In this document: positions 1 to 7,940 of the stretch, piece by piece | Layout of the letters: each line of letters begins with the position of its first letter | How positions within the stretch are numbered: the first letter of the stretch is position 1 | From: a bacterium | Lineage (GTDB): Bacteria > UBA8248 | Direction of reading: 5' to 3' | DNA length: 64,000 nt | NCBI GenBank assembly: GCA_022825065.1 | Contig: JAJDYR010000029.1 | Location: 1 to 64,000 of the forward strand | The notes under the pieces: generated by a model | The model's database searches: none | Told to the model about the DNA's origin: nothing | The model's input: the letters and a program-made list of their open reading frames with translations, nothing else | Position numbers and translations under genes: made by a program

Positions 1-1
1 G

Positions 2-130
2 CTGGCGCGGATGCTGGCGCGCAAGCCGAGGAAGGTGGTGGCGGTGGCGCTGGCGAACCGGATGGCGCGCATCGCGTGGGCGCTGATGCGGAACAAGGAT
101 GTCTACAGGGAGCCGGCGCCCCTCGCCTGA
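2..130 (+). CDS. IS110-family transposase, C-terminal end only (cut by window edge)
   Basis: Reading from base 2 gives about 42 residues to a TGA at 128-130: a basic stretch (LARKPRKVVAVALANRMAR) followed by IAWALMRNKDVYRE. This alternation of small hydrophobic residues, the ALANRMARIAWALM core and a terminal YR is typical of the extreme C-terminus of IS110/IS116/IS902 transposases, DEDD/serine-type enzymes that recombine DNA with a bridge RNA. The upstream catalytic part lies outside the window, so intactness cannot be judged. No terminal repeat is recognisable just downstream, as expected for this family. The family call rests on motif recall over a short stretch. Confidence 0.7.
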   Translation: MARMLARKPRKVVAVALANRMARIAWALMRNKDVYREPAPLA

Positions 131-504
131 GCGGCGGGCGCGCGGATAGAGCCGGGAGGAATGTGAGCAGGCCGGAGGAAGGGTAAGGGCAAACGGTCAT
201 CGAGACGGGATCGGGAAAACCAGATGCGTGTCCAGAGCCATCGAGCTCACCCGGGCGATTTGGACTCGGTCCACCTATCTCCATACGGGCCCGCGGCCAG
301 AGTGAAGCGCCGCAACGAAGAGGCCGGATATACGACTGAGCCGAACCGCTTTGCGCCGAACCCGTCCGAAGAAAACGCTTGCATTCTCGTGGGCGTCCAT
401 ATACGGACATATATGTCCGACATACATGCGACCCGGTCTTTCCGCCGAAATGGGCTGCACCGTCGACCGCGGGGGATACGGACGCCCCGTGTTCCGGCCG
501 GGGA

Positions 505-524
505 GGGTCGCATGTATGCGACCC
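505..524. repeat. GGGTCGCAT palindrome
   Basis: Two 10-base arms form a perfect hairpin (GGGTCGCATG then its near complement TATGCGACCC), followed by CCTACA. The same GGGTCGCAT/ATGCGACCC arms recur at 16935-16955, so this is a dispersed palindromic unit and not a one-off terminator. Confidence 0.6.
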
Positions 525-544
525 CTACACAAATCAAAGGCATC

Positions 545-696
545 CCCCCTACTCCCCCTTGTCAGGGGGGCAAGAAAAAGCAAACAAAAACCCCTCTATC
601 GGCGGCGGGCTTCGCCTTTTTATACCCCCCTGACAAGGGGGGGTAGGGGAGGTTGCTTTTATCCCCTGAGGAGGGTGACTTTTCCAACAACCCCCC
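545..696 (+). repeat. C-rich inverted-repeat element, copy A
   Basis: A run like CCCCCCTACTCCCCCTTG opens the element and its complement (CAAGGGGGGGTAGGGG) closes it around position 650. Between them lie a CAAGAAAAAGCAAA tract and a CGCCTTTTTATACCCCCC tract. The same order is found in copies at about 3450-3575 and, reversed, 42064-42172. The right flank at 678-696 carries ACTTTTCCAACAACCCCCC, the outer repeat shared with other copies; the left outer repeat is not recognisable here. Confidence 0.75.
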
Positions 697-729
697 AAGA
701 TTCCAATTGATAGGCTCAAATCCATCCAA

Positions 730-1812
730 TTATTTCGGGTGGCGGTAGATCACGCTCTTGGGGAAATAATCCTTCCAGCCGAACCAGAACGCGAGCGTCG
801 TGGAAAGCTGATTCAATCTGGCGCCTTTCATCGGGCCTTCGACGGCGAGGCCGGTCAGGCGCTGCCAGCGCGAACCCGTTTTCCTGTCCTTCATGAACCG
901 GCAGGCGGCGGCGCCTTTGGCACCCTCGCTCGTGATGAGTTCGAACTCCAGCGTCTCCCCCTTCAGGACGCGGTCGAAAACGACCCCCGTGCCCGCCCCC
1001 TCGCAGTAGGTGACCAGAACGTCGCGCCCGGCGAAGCGGTCGTTCACGACGCCGGCGCGGTTCAGGTCGGCGAAGGGGTAAACCTTGGCGATCTGCTCCC
1101 CTTCCTTTTCCGGGGAATCGAGAGCAAGGGCGACCAGAAGCGTTTTGGGATGCAGGCGGTTGTCCCGGTATTTCTCGGGGATCACGCCGGTCTGCCCGCT
1201 GTAGTAGTAGCCCTCATACGGGTCGCGGGAGGAGGTGCGGAACACGCCGCCCATCCCTTTCAGCTTTTTTTTGAGCACCAGGGTATCGGGATAGAGCTGC
1301 GTCCATTCCGAATAGCGCATCATGGCGGCGGGGAACGTCCCCAGGCGCTCTCCCTTGAGCGGGCCGATGAGGCCCTCCCCCGTCAGGTGGCTCCAGAGCG
1401 TATCCGTCTGGCGGTCGTACATGATGAGCACGTTCTTCCAGAGTTTCCCCGAAACGCCGAAAGAGAGTTTCCTGCCGCCCAGGTTACGGTCATACACGAT
1501 GGCCGTATAGCAGAGTGGTCACCACGTCACGGAGACGGCGCTCCCGCCCACGACGTCGTTCACGATTTCGTGTGAACTGAGCAGGGGAACGGAATAGGCC
1601 CGCTTCTCCCCGTTGATGTTGATGCCGATGACCATCTCACCCGGCTGCATGAACCCCTCGGCATCTTTTACGCTCGCGTACTCGGGCGCATCAATGGCGG
1701 GAATGCCGTCTTTGGGCAGCAGGGTGCGGATTTCGGTTTCGGGACTCGCGCCGGAGAGAACCGGAAAGGCAAGGATGGTCAGGGCGAAAAGGACGCTTCT
1801 CATCTGCGGCAT
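730..1812 (-). CDS. DUF3179-family protein, probable selenoprotein (Sec98)
   Basis: Two halves of one DUF3179 protein lie in the same frame, separated only by a TGA at 1519-1521. The first half ends GGSAVSVTW and the second resumes PLCYTAIVYDR. In this family the motif is normally T-x-C-P-L-C, so the TGA replaces the first cysteine of a CxxC pair. Read as selenocysteine the product is 360 residues, the usual family length, with an N-terminal signal peptide (MPQMRSVLFALTILAFPVLSG). The downstream half is long, conserved and otherwise free of stops, which argues against a pseudogene. The start at 1812 is supported by GAGGAG ten bases upstream. It lies 30 bases after degP on the same strand, so they are probably co-transcribed. 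The biochemical function of DUF3179 is unknown; an extracytoplasmic thiol/selenol redox or metal-binding role is inference. Confidence 0.85.
1485..1507 (-). promoter_or_regulatory. candidate bacterial SECIS hairpin of the DUF3179 gene
   Basis: Starting 12 nt after the UGA, UACGG pairs with CCGUA; after a C/A mismatch CAU pairs with AUG; the apical loop is CGUGU. The loop G and U fall at 22-23 nt after the UGA, inside the 16-37 nt range known for bacterial SECIS elements, where SelB reads a loop G/GU. Folding was done by eye. Confidence 0.7.
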
Positions 1813-1842
1813 GAAAGTGCTCTCCTCAGGCGGCCTGAGCCG

Positions 1843-3264
1843 TTAGCGTTTGAAGCCATGAAGCACCGTGAAAAATGTCCGCTCCCCGCGGTCCGTCCCG
1901 CGAACGACCTGGCCCAGGACGTTCGTACCGGCGGGAATTTTTTTCAGCAACCCTTCGACGTCCTCCAGCTTTTCGATCACGACGCGGACCGGCGTTTTCC
2001 CGTTTCCGGGCAGACGATACGTCAGCCCGCGTATCACCATGCCCTCGCGCAAACCGTCGTAATAGGCCCTGCTGCCCTCTTCCACGTCGCTGATGTAAAC
2101 GCCGCCGTCCGTCTGCAAATTGCCTTTTTGCTTCAGCTCGTCGGTCAGGTTCTCGAGCGCCACGCCGTAGCTTTTCCTGGTCTCGGGTTCATCGACCCTG
2201 GTGTTCCCTGCGTCCTTGCCTGTCGTTTCCGGTTCCGGCAGACGGACCAGCTTGACCATGAATTTCTTTCTCCGGGCGTCGCGCATCACCTCCACGGCCA
2301 CGGCTTCTCCCGGCGGCGTCCAGCCCACGAGCCGCTGCAGATGGGAGGTATCCACGACGCTCGTGCCGCCGAGGCGGACGATGACGTCCCCCATGCGGAT
2401 GCCCGCTCCCTCTGCCGGCCCGTCTTTGAGCAAGGAACCCACGAGCGCGCCTTTCGCTCCGGAGAGTCCCAGCAGATAGGCCATGTCCCGGCTGACCGGC
2501 TGGATGGTCACGCCCAAGTAGCCGCGCGGGAAATTTCCGCTTCTTCTCAGGTATTTGACGACGCCTTTCGCCATGTTGACGGGAATGGCGAACCCGATGC
2601 CGCTGCCGGGCGCCGGAATCGCCGTGTTGATGCCGATGACCTCGCCGTCGATGTTCACGAGAGGCCCGCCGCTGTTGCCCCGGTTGATGGCGGCGTCCGT
2701 CTGGATGAAATGCTCGTAGCGCGCGATGCCGACGCCGCTGCGCCCGATGCCGCTCACGACGCCCACCGTGAACGTTCTCGTAATGCCGAAAGGATCGCCC
2801 ACGGCTATCGACCACTGGCCCACCTTCACCTTATCGGAATCCCCGAGCGTCGCCACGGGCAGCTTGCGGTGCGGCTCGATTTTGACGAGCGCGAGATCGG
2901 TATAGCGGTCCGTGCCGACGACTTTCCCCCAGTAGGCGGACTCGTCCGAGAGGCGCACGCGCAGTCTTCGCGCATTGCTGATCACGTGATTGTTCGTGAG
3001 AATATATCCCGCCGGGTCGATGATGACGCCCGAACCCGAGGAGAACAGCGGCATGTTCGGATGGGGCGACTGGGGATTTTGCTGCGCGGTCCCCTTTTTT
3101 CTCTCGACCCGTATGCTCACCACGGTCGGCTTGACGCCTTCCGCTATCTGCGTAAACGCCCTCTCGATTTTCTTCATGAAATCGATGTCCGGGTTCGCCT
3201 GCGCAGGCGAACCGAAATTCATGCACAACAGCAGTAGCATCGAAAGGATGAAGCGATGAATCAT
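1843..3264 (-). CDS. degP: DegP/HtrA-type periplasmic serine protease
   Basis: A 473-residue S1C protease with signal peptide (hydrophobic core LSMLLLLCMNFG, cleavage near AQA). The catalytic triad is visible: His93 in LTNNHVI, Asp123 in TDLALVKI and Ser198 in NRGNSGGPLVN. A first PDZ domain starts at about residue 250 (RGYLGVTIQPVS) and contains the KDGPAEGAGIRMGDVI ligand-binding segment. A second, divergent PDZ-like region occupies the C-terminus (about 375-470). Family role: degradation and chaperoning of misfolded envelope proteins. DUF3179 follows 30 bases downstream, so a link to envelope redox quality control is plausible but only inferred. A good sigma70-type promoter precedes it. 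Confidence 0.93.
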   Translation of the reverse strand: MIHRFILSMLLLLCMNFGSPAQANPDIDFMKKIERAFTQIAEGVKPTVVSIRVERKKGTAQQNPQSPHPNMPLFSSGSGVIIDPAGYILTNNHVISNARRLRVRLSDESAYWGKVVGTDRYTDLALVKIEPHRKLPVATLGDSDKVKVGQWSIAVGDPFGITRTFTVGVVSGIGRSGVGIARYEHFIQTDAAINRGNSGGPLVNIDGEVIGINTAIPAPGSGIGFAIPVNMAKGVVKYLRRSGNFPRGYLGVTIQPVSRDMAYLLGLSGAKGALVGSLLKDGPAEGAGIRMGDVIVRLGGTSVVDTSHLQRLVGWTPPGEAVAVEVMRDARRKKFMVKLVRLPEPETTGKDAGNTRVDEPETRKSYGVALENLTDELKQKGNLQTDGGVYISDVEEGSRAYYDGLREGMVIRGLTYRLPGNGKTPVRVVIEKLEDVEGLLKKIPAGTNVLGQVVRGTDRGERTFFTVLHGFKR

Positions 3265-3308
3265 GGGACCCCCATTTGTTCAAGCAAGACGGCGTTTATG
3301 TCTTAACG

Positions 3309-3336
3309 ATTATACAGCGATACCGGGACTTTGTAA
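3309..3336 (-). promoter_or_regulatory. candidate sigma70 promoter for degP
   Basis: On the minus strand TTACAA and a consensus TATAAT are separated by 16 bases, ending about 45 bases upstream of the degP start codon. Confidence 0.5.
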
Positions 3337-3385
3337 GCGTCGGGATCAAACCCGATCGAGTAGAGAAGAAATTCACTCCCTTATG

Positions 3386-3623
3386 AGGGGGTTGTTGAAC
3401 AAACCCCTGAGAGGGTAATGGCAACCCCCTTCAAAGGGATACCCCTAAAGCAACCCCCCCTACCCCCCCTTGTCAGGGGGGCAAGAAAAAGCAAAACCCC
3501 TCAGCCCGGCGGGAACGCATCGCCTTTTTATACCCCCCTGACAAGGGGGGGTAGGGGGGGGGCCTTTCTATCCGAGAGGGGGCGTCCCTTCTACCCCCGA
3601 AATTGGTGTCTTTTTCTACAACT
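3386..3623 (-). repeat. composite repeat copy B (gene-free gap 3265-3662)
   Basis: The left edge is GGGGGTTGTTGAACAAA at 3386-3402 and the right edge is a decayed complement (CTTTTTCTACAACTCT near 3610). Inside is a well preserved C-rich element (about 3450-3575) with CCCCCCTACCCCCCCTTG, the CAAGAAAAAGCAAAA tract, CGCCTTTTTATACCCCCC and the closing complement. Apart from this and the degP promoter nothing else is recognisable in the 3265-3662 gap. Confidence 0.75.
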
Positions 3624-3662
3624 CTAAATCGGAGGTATCCTCATAGCATACGCCCACATAAC

Positions 3663-4121
3663 TCACTTGACCTCGAGTATCACTTCAAGTTCCACGGGCG
3701 CTCCCAGGGGCAGTTCCGCCACGCCGACCGCCACCCTCGCGTGCAAACCCTTGTCTCCGAAAATCTCGGCGGCCAGGTTGGACGCCCCGTTCACGACGAG
3801 GGGCTGGGCGGTGAAATCCGGTGCAACGGCCACGTAACCGCTCATCCGCACGATCCTCTCCACGCGCTCCAGATCGCCCAGGGCCGCTTTCGCCTGCGCG
3901 ATGGCGTTCAGGAAACAGAGCGCCGCGCATTCCTGGCCCTGCTCGACCGTGACGTCGAGCGGCACTTTTCCCTCATGGATCATTTTGCCGTCCCTAATGG
4001 GGATCTGCCCCGAGATGAACATCAAGGACCCGGAGATGACATATGGAACATACGCCCCGACCGGCGCGGGCGCATCCGGCAGTTCGATTCCCAGTTCACT
4101 CATTCGCTCGGCAATGCTCAT
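3663..4121 (-). CDS. RidA family enamine/imine deaminase-like protein
   Basis: 152 residues from ATG at 4119-4121, overlapping the mobA stop as ATGA, so probably translationally coupled. The fold signature is clear: VGAYVPYVISGSLMFISGQ near the N-terminus, the mid-protein FLNAIAQAKAALGDLERV segment and the C-terminal VGVAELPLGAPVELEVIL. Canonical RidA has Arg in an xCRVxV-like motif; here the equivalent LHARVAVGVAELP keeps an Arg before VAV, consistent with an active YjgF/RidA-like deaminase or a sub-family member. RidA hydrolyses reactive 2-aminoacrylate-type intermediates in the cytosol. Its place at the end of a molybdenum-cofactor operon has no obvious metabolic reason. Confidence 0.88.
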   Translation of the reverse strand: MSIAERMSELGIELPDAPAPVGAYVPYVISGSLMFISGQIPIRDGKMIHEGKVPLDVTVEQGQECAALCFLNAIAQAKAALGDLERVERIVRMSGYVAVAPDFTAQPLVVNGASNLAAEIFGDKGLHARVAVGVAELPLGAPVELEVILEVK

Positions 4122-4747
4122 TTCGGCTCTCCCCCCATGGAAACGGCTTTGATTTTTTCGAATTCCTCGGGCGTGTTCGCGTTCAGGAAAGAGGCGCCTT
4201 CGGCGTCCCACTCTCTCCAGAGCGCCTCTTCCACCCGCCTCACGCGGGCGTGCTCGTGAAACCCTATCATCTTGAGACGCCCCCTCGAAATCGACTCCTC
4301 GATATGGGGCGCGCAATTCTTTCCGTAGAACGCGCAAAGCGGCTCGGGGTAATCGTCCTTGATTGGGATGATCACGTCCCAGTCCTCCACAAGGGATGCG
4401 AGGCCGCGGATGAGCGCGGGTTGCAAGAGCGGCATGTCGCATCCCGCCACGAAGACGTGCGAGCCTTTCGCCGTCGCCACGGCGGTATGGAGGCCGCCCA
4501 GTGAGTCGTTGCCGGGATGAATGTCCCCCACCACGGCGAAACCCATCCGCTCGTATACTGCTTTCTCGTTCGCCACGACGAACACATCGGCGAACATCCT
4601 CCCCAAAATGTCCGCGATTCGCCTGATGACGGGGACGCCGCCTATCTCCAGCATGGATTTGTCCCGGCCCATCCGGCGGCTCCTGCCCCCGGCCAGGATG
4701 GCGGCGGAATGCGGCAGCTTCGCCCTCTCGACGGAGTTCATACGCAA
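4118..4747 (-). CDS. mobA: molybdenum cofactor guanylyltransferase
   Basis: 209 residues with the MobA nucleotidyltransferase signature at the N-terminus: AAILAGGRSRRMGRDKSML (GTP-binding LAGGxSxRMGxDK). GDIHPGNDSLGGLHTAV and FVAGCDMPLL follow, the latter supplying the Mg-binding Asp. The enzyme transfers GMP to Mo-molybdopterin to form the guanine dinucleotide cofactor in the cytosol. It follows moeA by 37 bases and overlaps the downstream ridA start, giving the operon moeA-mobA-ridA. Start at 4747; an internal ATG two codons later is an alternative. Confidence 0.93.
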   Translation of the reverse strand: MRMNSVERAKLPHSAAILAGGRSRRMGRDKSMLEIGGVPVIRRIADILGRMFADVFVVANEKAVYERMGFAVVGDIHPGNDSLGGLHTAVATAKGSHVFVAGCDMPLLQPALIRGLASLVEDWDVIIPIKDDYPEPLCAFYGKNCAPHIEESISRGRLKMIGFHEHARVRRVEEALWREWDAEGASFLNANTPEEFEKIKAVSMGGEPK

Positions 4748-4784
4748 CGCTCCAAGGGGCGTCGGAAGTTTGACGGCAATTTCT

Positions 4785-6056
4785 TCAGGAGTGCACCCGC
4801 TCCGGGGTAGACATCTCGAGGCGCTCGGGTTTTTGAGAGGGCGTCTCCCCCAGCAGAATCACCTGTACGCGGCTGCCGGCGGCGAGTTCGGTCTCGTATT
4901 CGGGGAATACGACCAGGGCGTTCGCCCGCACCATGGAATGCAGGATGTTGGAGCCCTGCGCCTCGATGGCCTGAACGGTCCATTCCTCCCCGTCGCGGTA
5001 TGCGATCGAGCGCACGTAGTGGCGCCGCTCGGGGGATTTCGTGAGGGGATGCAGCAGGCGCGCCTCCACGCTCGGGCGGAAGAGGTTCTCAAAGCCCTGC
5101 ATCTTGAGCAGCGACGGCCGCACGAAGAGCTCGAAGCTGACCATGGTGGAGACGGGGTTCCCCGGCAGGCCGAACACGGGCTTGCCGTTCAGGACGCCGA
5201 AGGCCATCGGCTTGCCCGGCTTCATGCGCACGCGCCAGAAGCGCATGTCGTTCCCCAGGCCGCCCAGCGTGGATTTCACGAGATCGAAATCACCCACCGA
5301 GACGCCGCCGCTCGTGATGAGCAAGTCGGCGGCAAGGCCGTCGTTGATGTGGCGCGTCAAGTCCTCGGCGTTGTCGCGTGCGATGCCCAGGAGAACCGGC
5401 TCGCCGCCCGCTTCGAGCACCTGGGCGGCCAGGGCGTAGGAATTGGAGTTGAATATCTGCCCCACGCCGGGGCTGTCGCCTAAGTCGACCAGTTCCTCTC
5501 CCGTCGCGAGGATGGCCACCTTCGGTTTTTGATACACGTACACCCGCGCCCGGCCGATGTTCGCGAGCATGCCGGCGGAAGCCGCGCCCAGGCGGGTTCC
5601 CTGCGAGAGAACCGTCTCGCCGGGCTTCACGTCCTCCCCGGCAAGCCGGATGGCTTCCCCATCGCGCACGGCGAGGAAGATATGCACCTCATCGTCAGAG
5701 ATTCGCTCCGTCTCTTCAACGAGCACGACGGCGTCCGCCCCGTCCGGGATGGGCGCGCCCGTCATGATCTTGATGGCCTCGCCCGGGCCGAGCGTGCGGG
5801 TCGACACGACGCCGGCCTGGATCTCCTCGACCACTCTCAGCGTTTTGGGCGTCTCCCGGCTCGCGCCCCTTACGTCTTCCGCTCGCAGGGCGTAGCCGTC
5901 CATCGCGGAGTTGTTCCAGGGCGGAACGGGGCGTGAGGACTTCACGTCCTCGGCCAGCACCCTGCCCGGACAATCGAGCAGGCCCACCCGCTCGCGCCCC
6001 ATCGGGCGGATCATCTCCAGTATCGAATTACGGGCTTCTTCCACGCTGATCATCAT
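4785..6056 (-). CDS. moeA: molybdopterin molybdenumtransferase MoeA
   Basis: 423 residues, normal family length. Recognisable landmarks are PVPPWNNSAMDGYALRAEDV (MoeA N-terminal motif), IMTGAPIPDGADAVVLVE, the MoCF-binding segment TSGGVSVGDFDLVK and the FGLPGNPVSTMVSFELFV motif, followed by the beta-barrel domain IV. MoeA inserts molybdate into adenylated molybdopterin. It heads an operon with mobA. Two tandem ATGs lie at the start; GGAG is six bases before the second, so the true start may be 6053. Together with a MoaD-like protein and molybdenum-hydroxylase subunits elsewhere in the window it shows that the cell makes Moco enzymes. Confidence 0.94.
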   Translation of the reverse strand: MMISVEEARNSILEMIRPMGRERVGLLDCPGRVLAEDVKSSRPVPPWNNSAMDGYALRAEDVRGASRETPKTLRVVEEIQAGVVSTRTLGPGEAIKIMTGAPIPDGADAVVLVEETERISDDEVHIFLAVRDGEAIRLAGEDVKPGETVLSQGTRLGAASAGMLANIGRARVYVYQKPKVAILATGEELVDLGDSPGVGQIFNSNSYALAAQVLEAGGEPVLLGIARDNAEDLTRHINDGLAADLLITSGGVSVGDFDLVKSTLGGLGNDMRFWRVRMKPGKPMAFGVLNGKPVFGLPGNPVSTMVSFELFVRPSLLKMQGFENLFRPSVEARLLHPLTKSPERRHYVRSIAYRDGEEWTVQAIEAQGSNILHSMVRANALVVFPEYETELAAGSRVQVILLGETPSQKPERLEMSTPERVHS

Positions 6057-6198
6057 CGACTCCGTCTGGCTGGAAACCGACCGGCTCCATCCCGGCCGCC
6101 GCCATTATAACCGACGCGGAGGCGGGAACAAACGGAGGGCGGCTTCAAGAGAAGAACCCGCGTTTGCGAATTCCGGGCGTTTTCATTAGAAAGGCCCT

Positions 6199-6642
6199 AT
6201 GCCAAAGGACCAGTACAGCTACAAGAGTGAAATGCGCGTCCGCTTCGGCGAGACCGACTTGCAAGGCGTGGTCTTCAACGCCAATTACCTCCTCTACGTC
6301 GACACCGCGCAGATGGACTACCTGCGCACCATCGGCGTCCCCTACTTCGACATGCTCGAGCGGGGGTACGACATCGTCATCGTCGACGCCTCGGTCCAGT
6401 TTCTGGCGCCCGCCCGTTTCGACGAGGTTCTCCACGTCTACGCGCGCATCTACGACATCGGCAACTCGAGCATCCGGATGGACTATGAGATCTACGAGGC
6501 GGATTCGGAGCGCTTCGTCGCCAGGTCGCAGACGGCCTACGTGATCATCGACAAGGAGTCGCAAAAGCCCGTCCGCGTGCCTTCCTACATCCGCCGCGCC
6601 GTCAGGGCGTTCGAATCGAGAGACGATATCGAAGAAACGTAA
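6199..6642 (+). CDS. acyl-CoA thioesterase, YbgC/FadM (hotdog) family
   Basis: 147 residues with the 4HBT signature RFGETDLQGVVFNANYLLYVD, where the Asp after the Thr is the usual catalytic residue, followed by LRTIGVPYFDMLERGYD. A single hotdog domain covers the whole protein. Members hydrolyse acyl-CoA thioesters in the cytosol; substrate chain length cannot be read from sequence. It is divergent from moeA and lies alone upstream of the Tct transporter, with no operon partners. Confidence 0.9.
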   Translation: MPKDQYSYKSEMRVRFGETDLQGVVFNANYLLYVDTAQMDYLRTIGVPYFDMLERGYDIVIVDASVQFLAPARFDEVLHVYARIYDIGNSSIRMDYEIYEADSERFVARSQTAYVIIDKESQKPVRVPSYIRRAVRAFESRDDIEET

Positions 6643-6721
6643 ACGCAGGCGATTTGACGCTTCATACGCCCCGGATCATGCAAATGCGACCAGTTTCCGG
6701 CCACCGGCGAAAATCGTATCG

Positions 6722-6750
6722 TTGAGAAGCGCGCTGCTTCATGGTAAAAT
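6722..6750 (+). promoter_or_regulatory. candidate sigma70 promoter for the TctCBA operon
   Basis: TTGAGA and TAAAAT are separated by exactly 17 bases, about 170 bases upstream of the tctC start. This leaves a 5-prime leader of about 160 nt in which I see no recognisable riboswitch. Confidence 0.45.
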
Positions 6751-6918
6751 CCGGGAAATCATAACCGCCGTGTAAGGCGTAAGATCGCTTTTCGAGAAGT
6801 TCCAGCTTTGACGGGAGTGGGGGGCAGTCGTCATCTTCAAACCATAAAACATAAACCAGTCGTGGGATCGTTCTCGCTGTAGCAGGCACAGCATTCTGCA
6901 GCATAAACAGGAGGGAAT

Positions 6919-7923
6919 ATGATGAAATCGCTGAAGCCATCGAAACGCGCTATTCCGTTCCTCACCCTTGCGCTGAGTTTGCTCATCGTCGTTGCGCTGG
7001 GGACCACACAGGCTCTTGCTGCTTGGAAGCCCACGCGCCCGATTGAATTCGTCATCATGGCGGGCAAGGGCGGCGGCGCGGACCGCATCGCCCGCCTCAT
7101 GCAGAAGATCGTCACCCAGAACAAGTGGTCGCCGCAGCCCCTGGTTCCGATCAACAAGAAAGGCGGCTCGGGCGCCGAGGCGATGCTCTATCTGCTGTCG
7201 AAAAAAGGGAACCCGCACGTCATCCTCGTGACGCTGAACAGCTTCTTCACGACCCCTGCCCTGCGGAAGCTGCCGGTGAACTACACGAAGCTCACGCCGG
7301 TCTACCGCCTGGCCATGGACACGTTCCTGCTCTGGGTCAACACGAAGTCGGGAATCAAGAACATGGATGATTTCGTGAAGGCCGTGAAAGCCAAGAAGGG
7401 CAAATGGACCATGGGCGGCACGGGCAAGATGCAGGAGGACCAGCTCGTCACCAACATGCTCATGCAGGCCTACGGCCTCAAGGGCATGATCACCTACGTC
7501 CCCTTCCGGGGCGGCGGCACCGTGGCGAAAAACCTCGCCGGCGGCCACGTCGACTCGACGGTGAACAACCCCTCCGAGGGTCTGCCGCACTATCCCGGCA
7601 AGATGAAGCCGATCGCCGCGCTGACGCCCGAGCGCATCCCGGCGTTCAAGGAAGTGCCCACGTTCAAGGAACTGGGCCAGCCGCAACTCGTGTATTTCAT
7701 GCAGCGCAGCATCAACGCGCCCGGCGGCATCCCCAAGGACGCCCTGGCATGGTATACGGACCTGTTCAACAAGCTGTGCAATTCCAAGGAGTGGAAAGAC
7801 TATACCTCCAAGAAGGCGCTGAACCGCGCCTGCCTGAGCGGCGCTCCGCTGGGCAAATTCTTCGCCGATGAGGACGTGAAGCACAAGAAGCTGCTCATGG
7901 GCATGGGATTGCTGAAGAATTAG
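6919..7923 (+). CDS. tctC: tripartite tricarboxylate transporter substrate-binding protein (TctC)
   Basis: 334 residues with a clear signal peptide (FLTLALSLLIVVALGTTQALA). The mature start KPTRPIEFVIMAGKGGGADRIARLMQ is the classic TctC/BUG N-terminus, and the C-terminal region INAPGGIPKDALAWYTDLFNKL is also typical. These periplasmic proteins capture a carboxylate-type ligand and hand it to TctAB. GGAGGG lies just upstream of two tandem ATGs, so the start may be 6919 or 6922. tctB and tctA follow on the same strand. The ligand is unknown. The nearby oxalate-type oxidoreductase operon, about 1.3 kb beyond tctA, makes a dicarboxylate tempting, but that is inference only. Confidence 0.93.
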   Translation: MMKSLKPSKRAIPFLTLALSLLIVVALGTTQALAAWKPTRPIEFVIMAGKGGGADRIARLMQKIVTQNKWSPQPLVPINKKGGSGAEAMLYLLSKKGNPHVILVTLNSFFTTPALRKLPVNYTKLTPVYRLAMDTFLLWVNTKSGIKNMDDFVKAVKAKKGKWTMGGTGKMQEDQLVTNMLMQAYGLKGMITYVPFRGGGTVAKNLAGGHVDSTVNNPSEGLPHYPGKMKPIAALTPERIPAFKEVPTFKELGQPQLVYFMQRSINAPGGIPKDALAWYTDLFNKLCNSKEWKDYTSKKALNRACLSGAPLGKFFADEDVKHKKLLMGMGLLKN

Positions 7924-7940
7924 CCTGGAGAAGACTTTAG

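Larger units (their letters stand above)
131..729. other. gene-free interval with palindromes and repeat copy A
   Basis: I see no credible gene: short reading frames on both strands have no family resemblance and atypical composition. The interval follows the transposase stop, so its first part may be the right end of the IS. It holds a perfect 16-bp palindrome at 404-419 (CGGACATATATGTCCG), a GGGTCGCAT inverted repeat at 505-524, and copy A of the C-rich composite repeat from about 545. Confidence 0.7.

Noticed and set aside
730..1812. DUF3179 as a pseudogene split by a nonsense mutation
   Set aside because: The TGA is on the exact redox-Cys column, the rest is intact, and a fitting hairpin follows.
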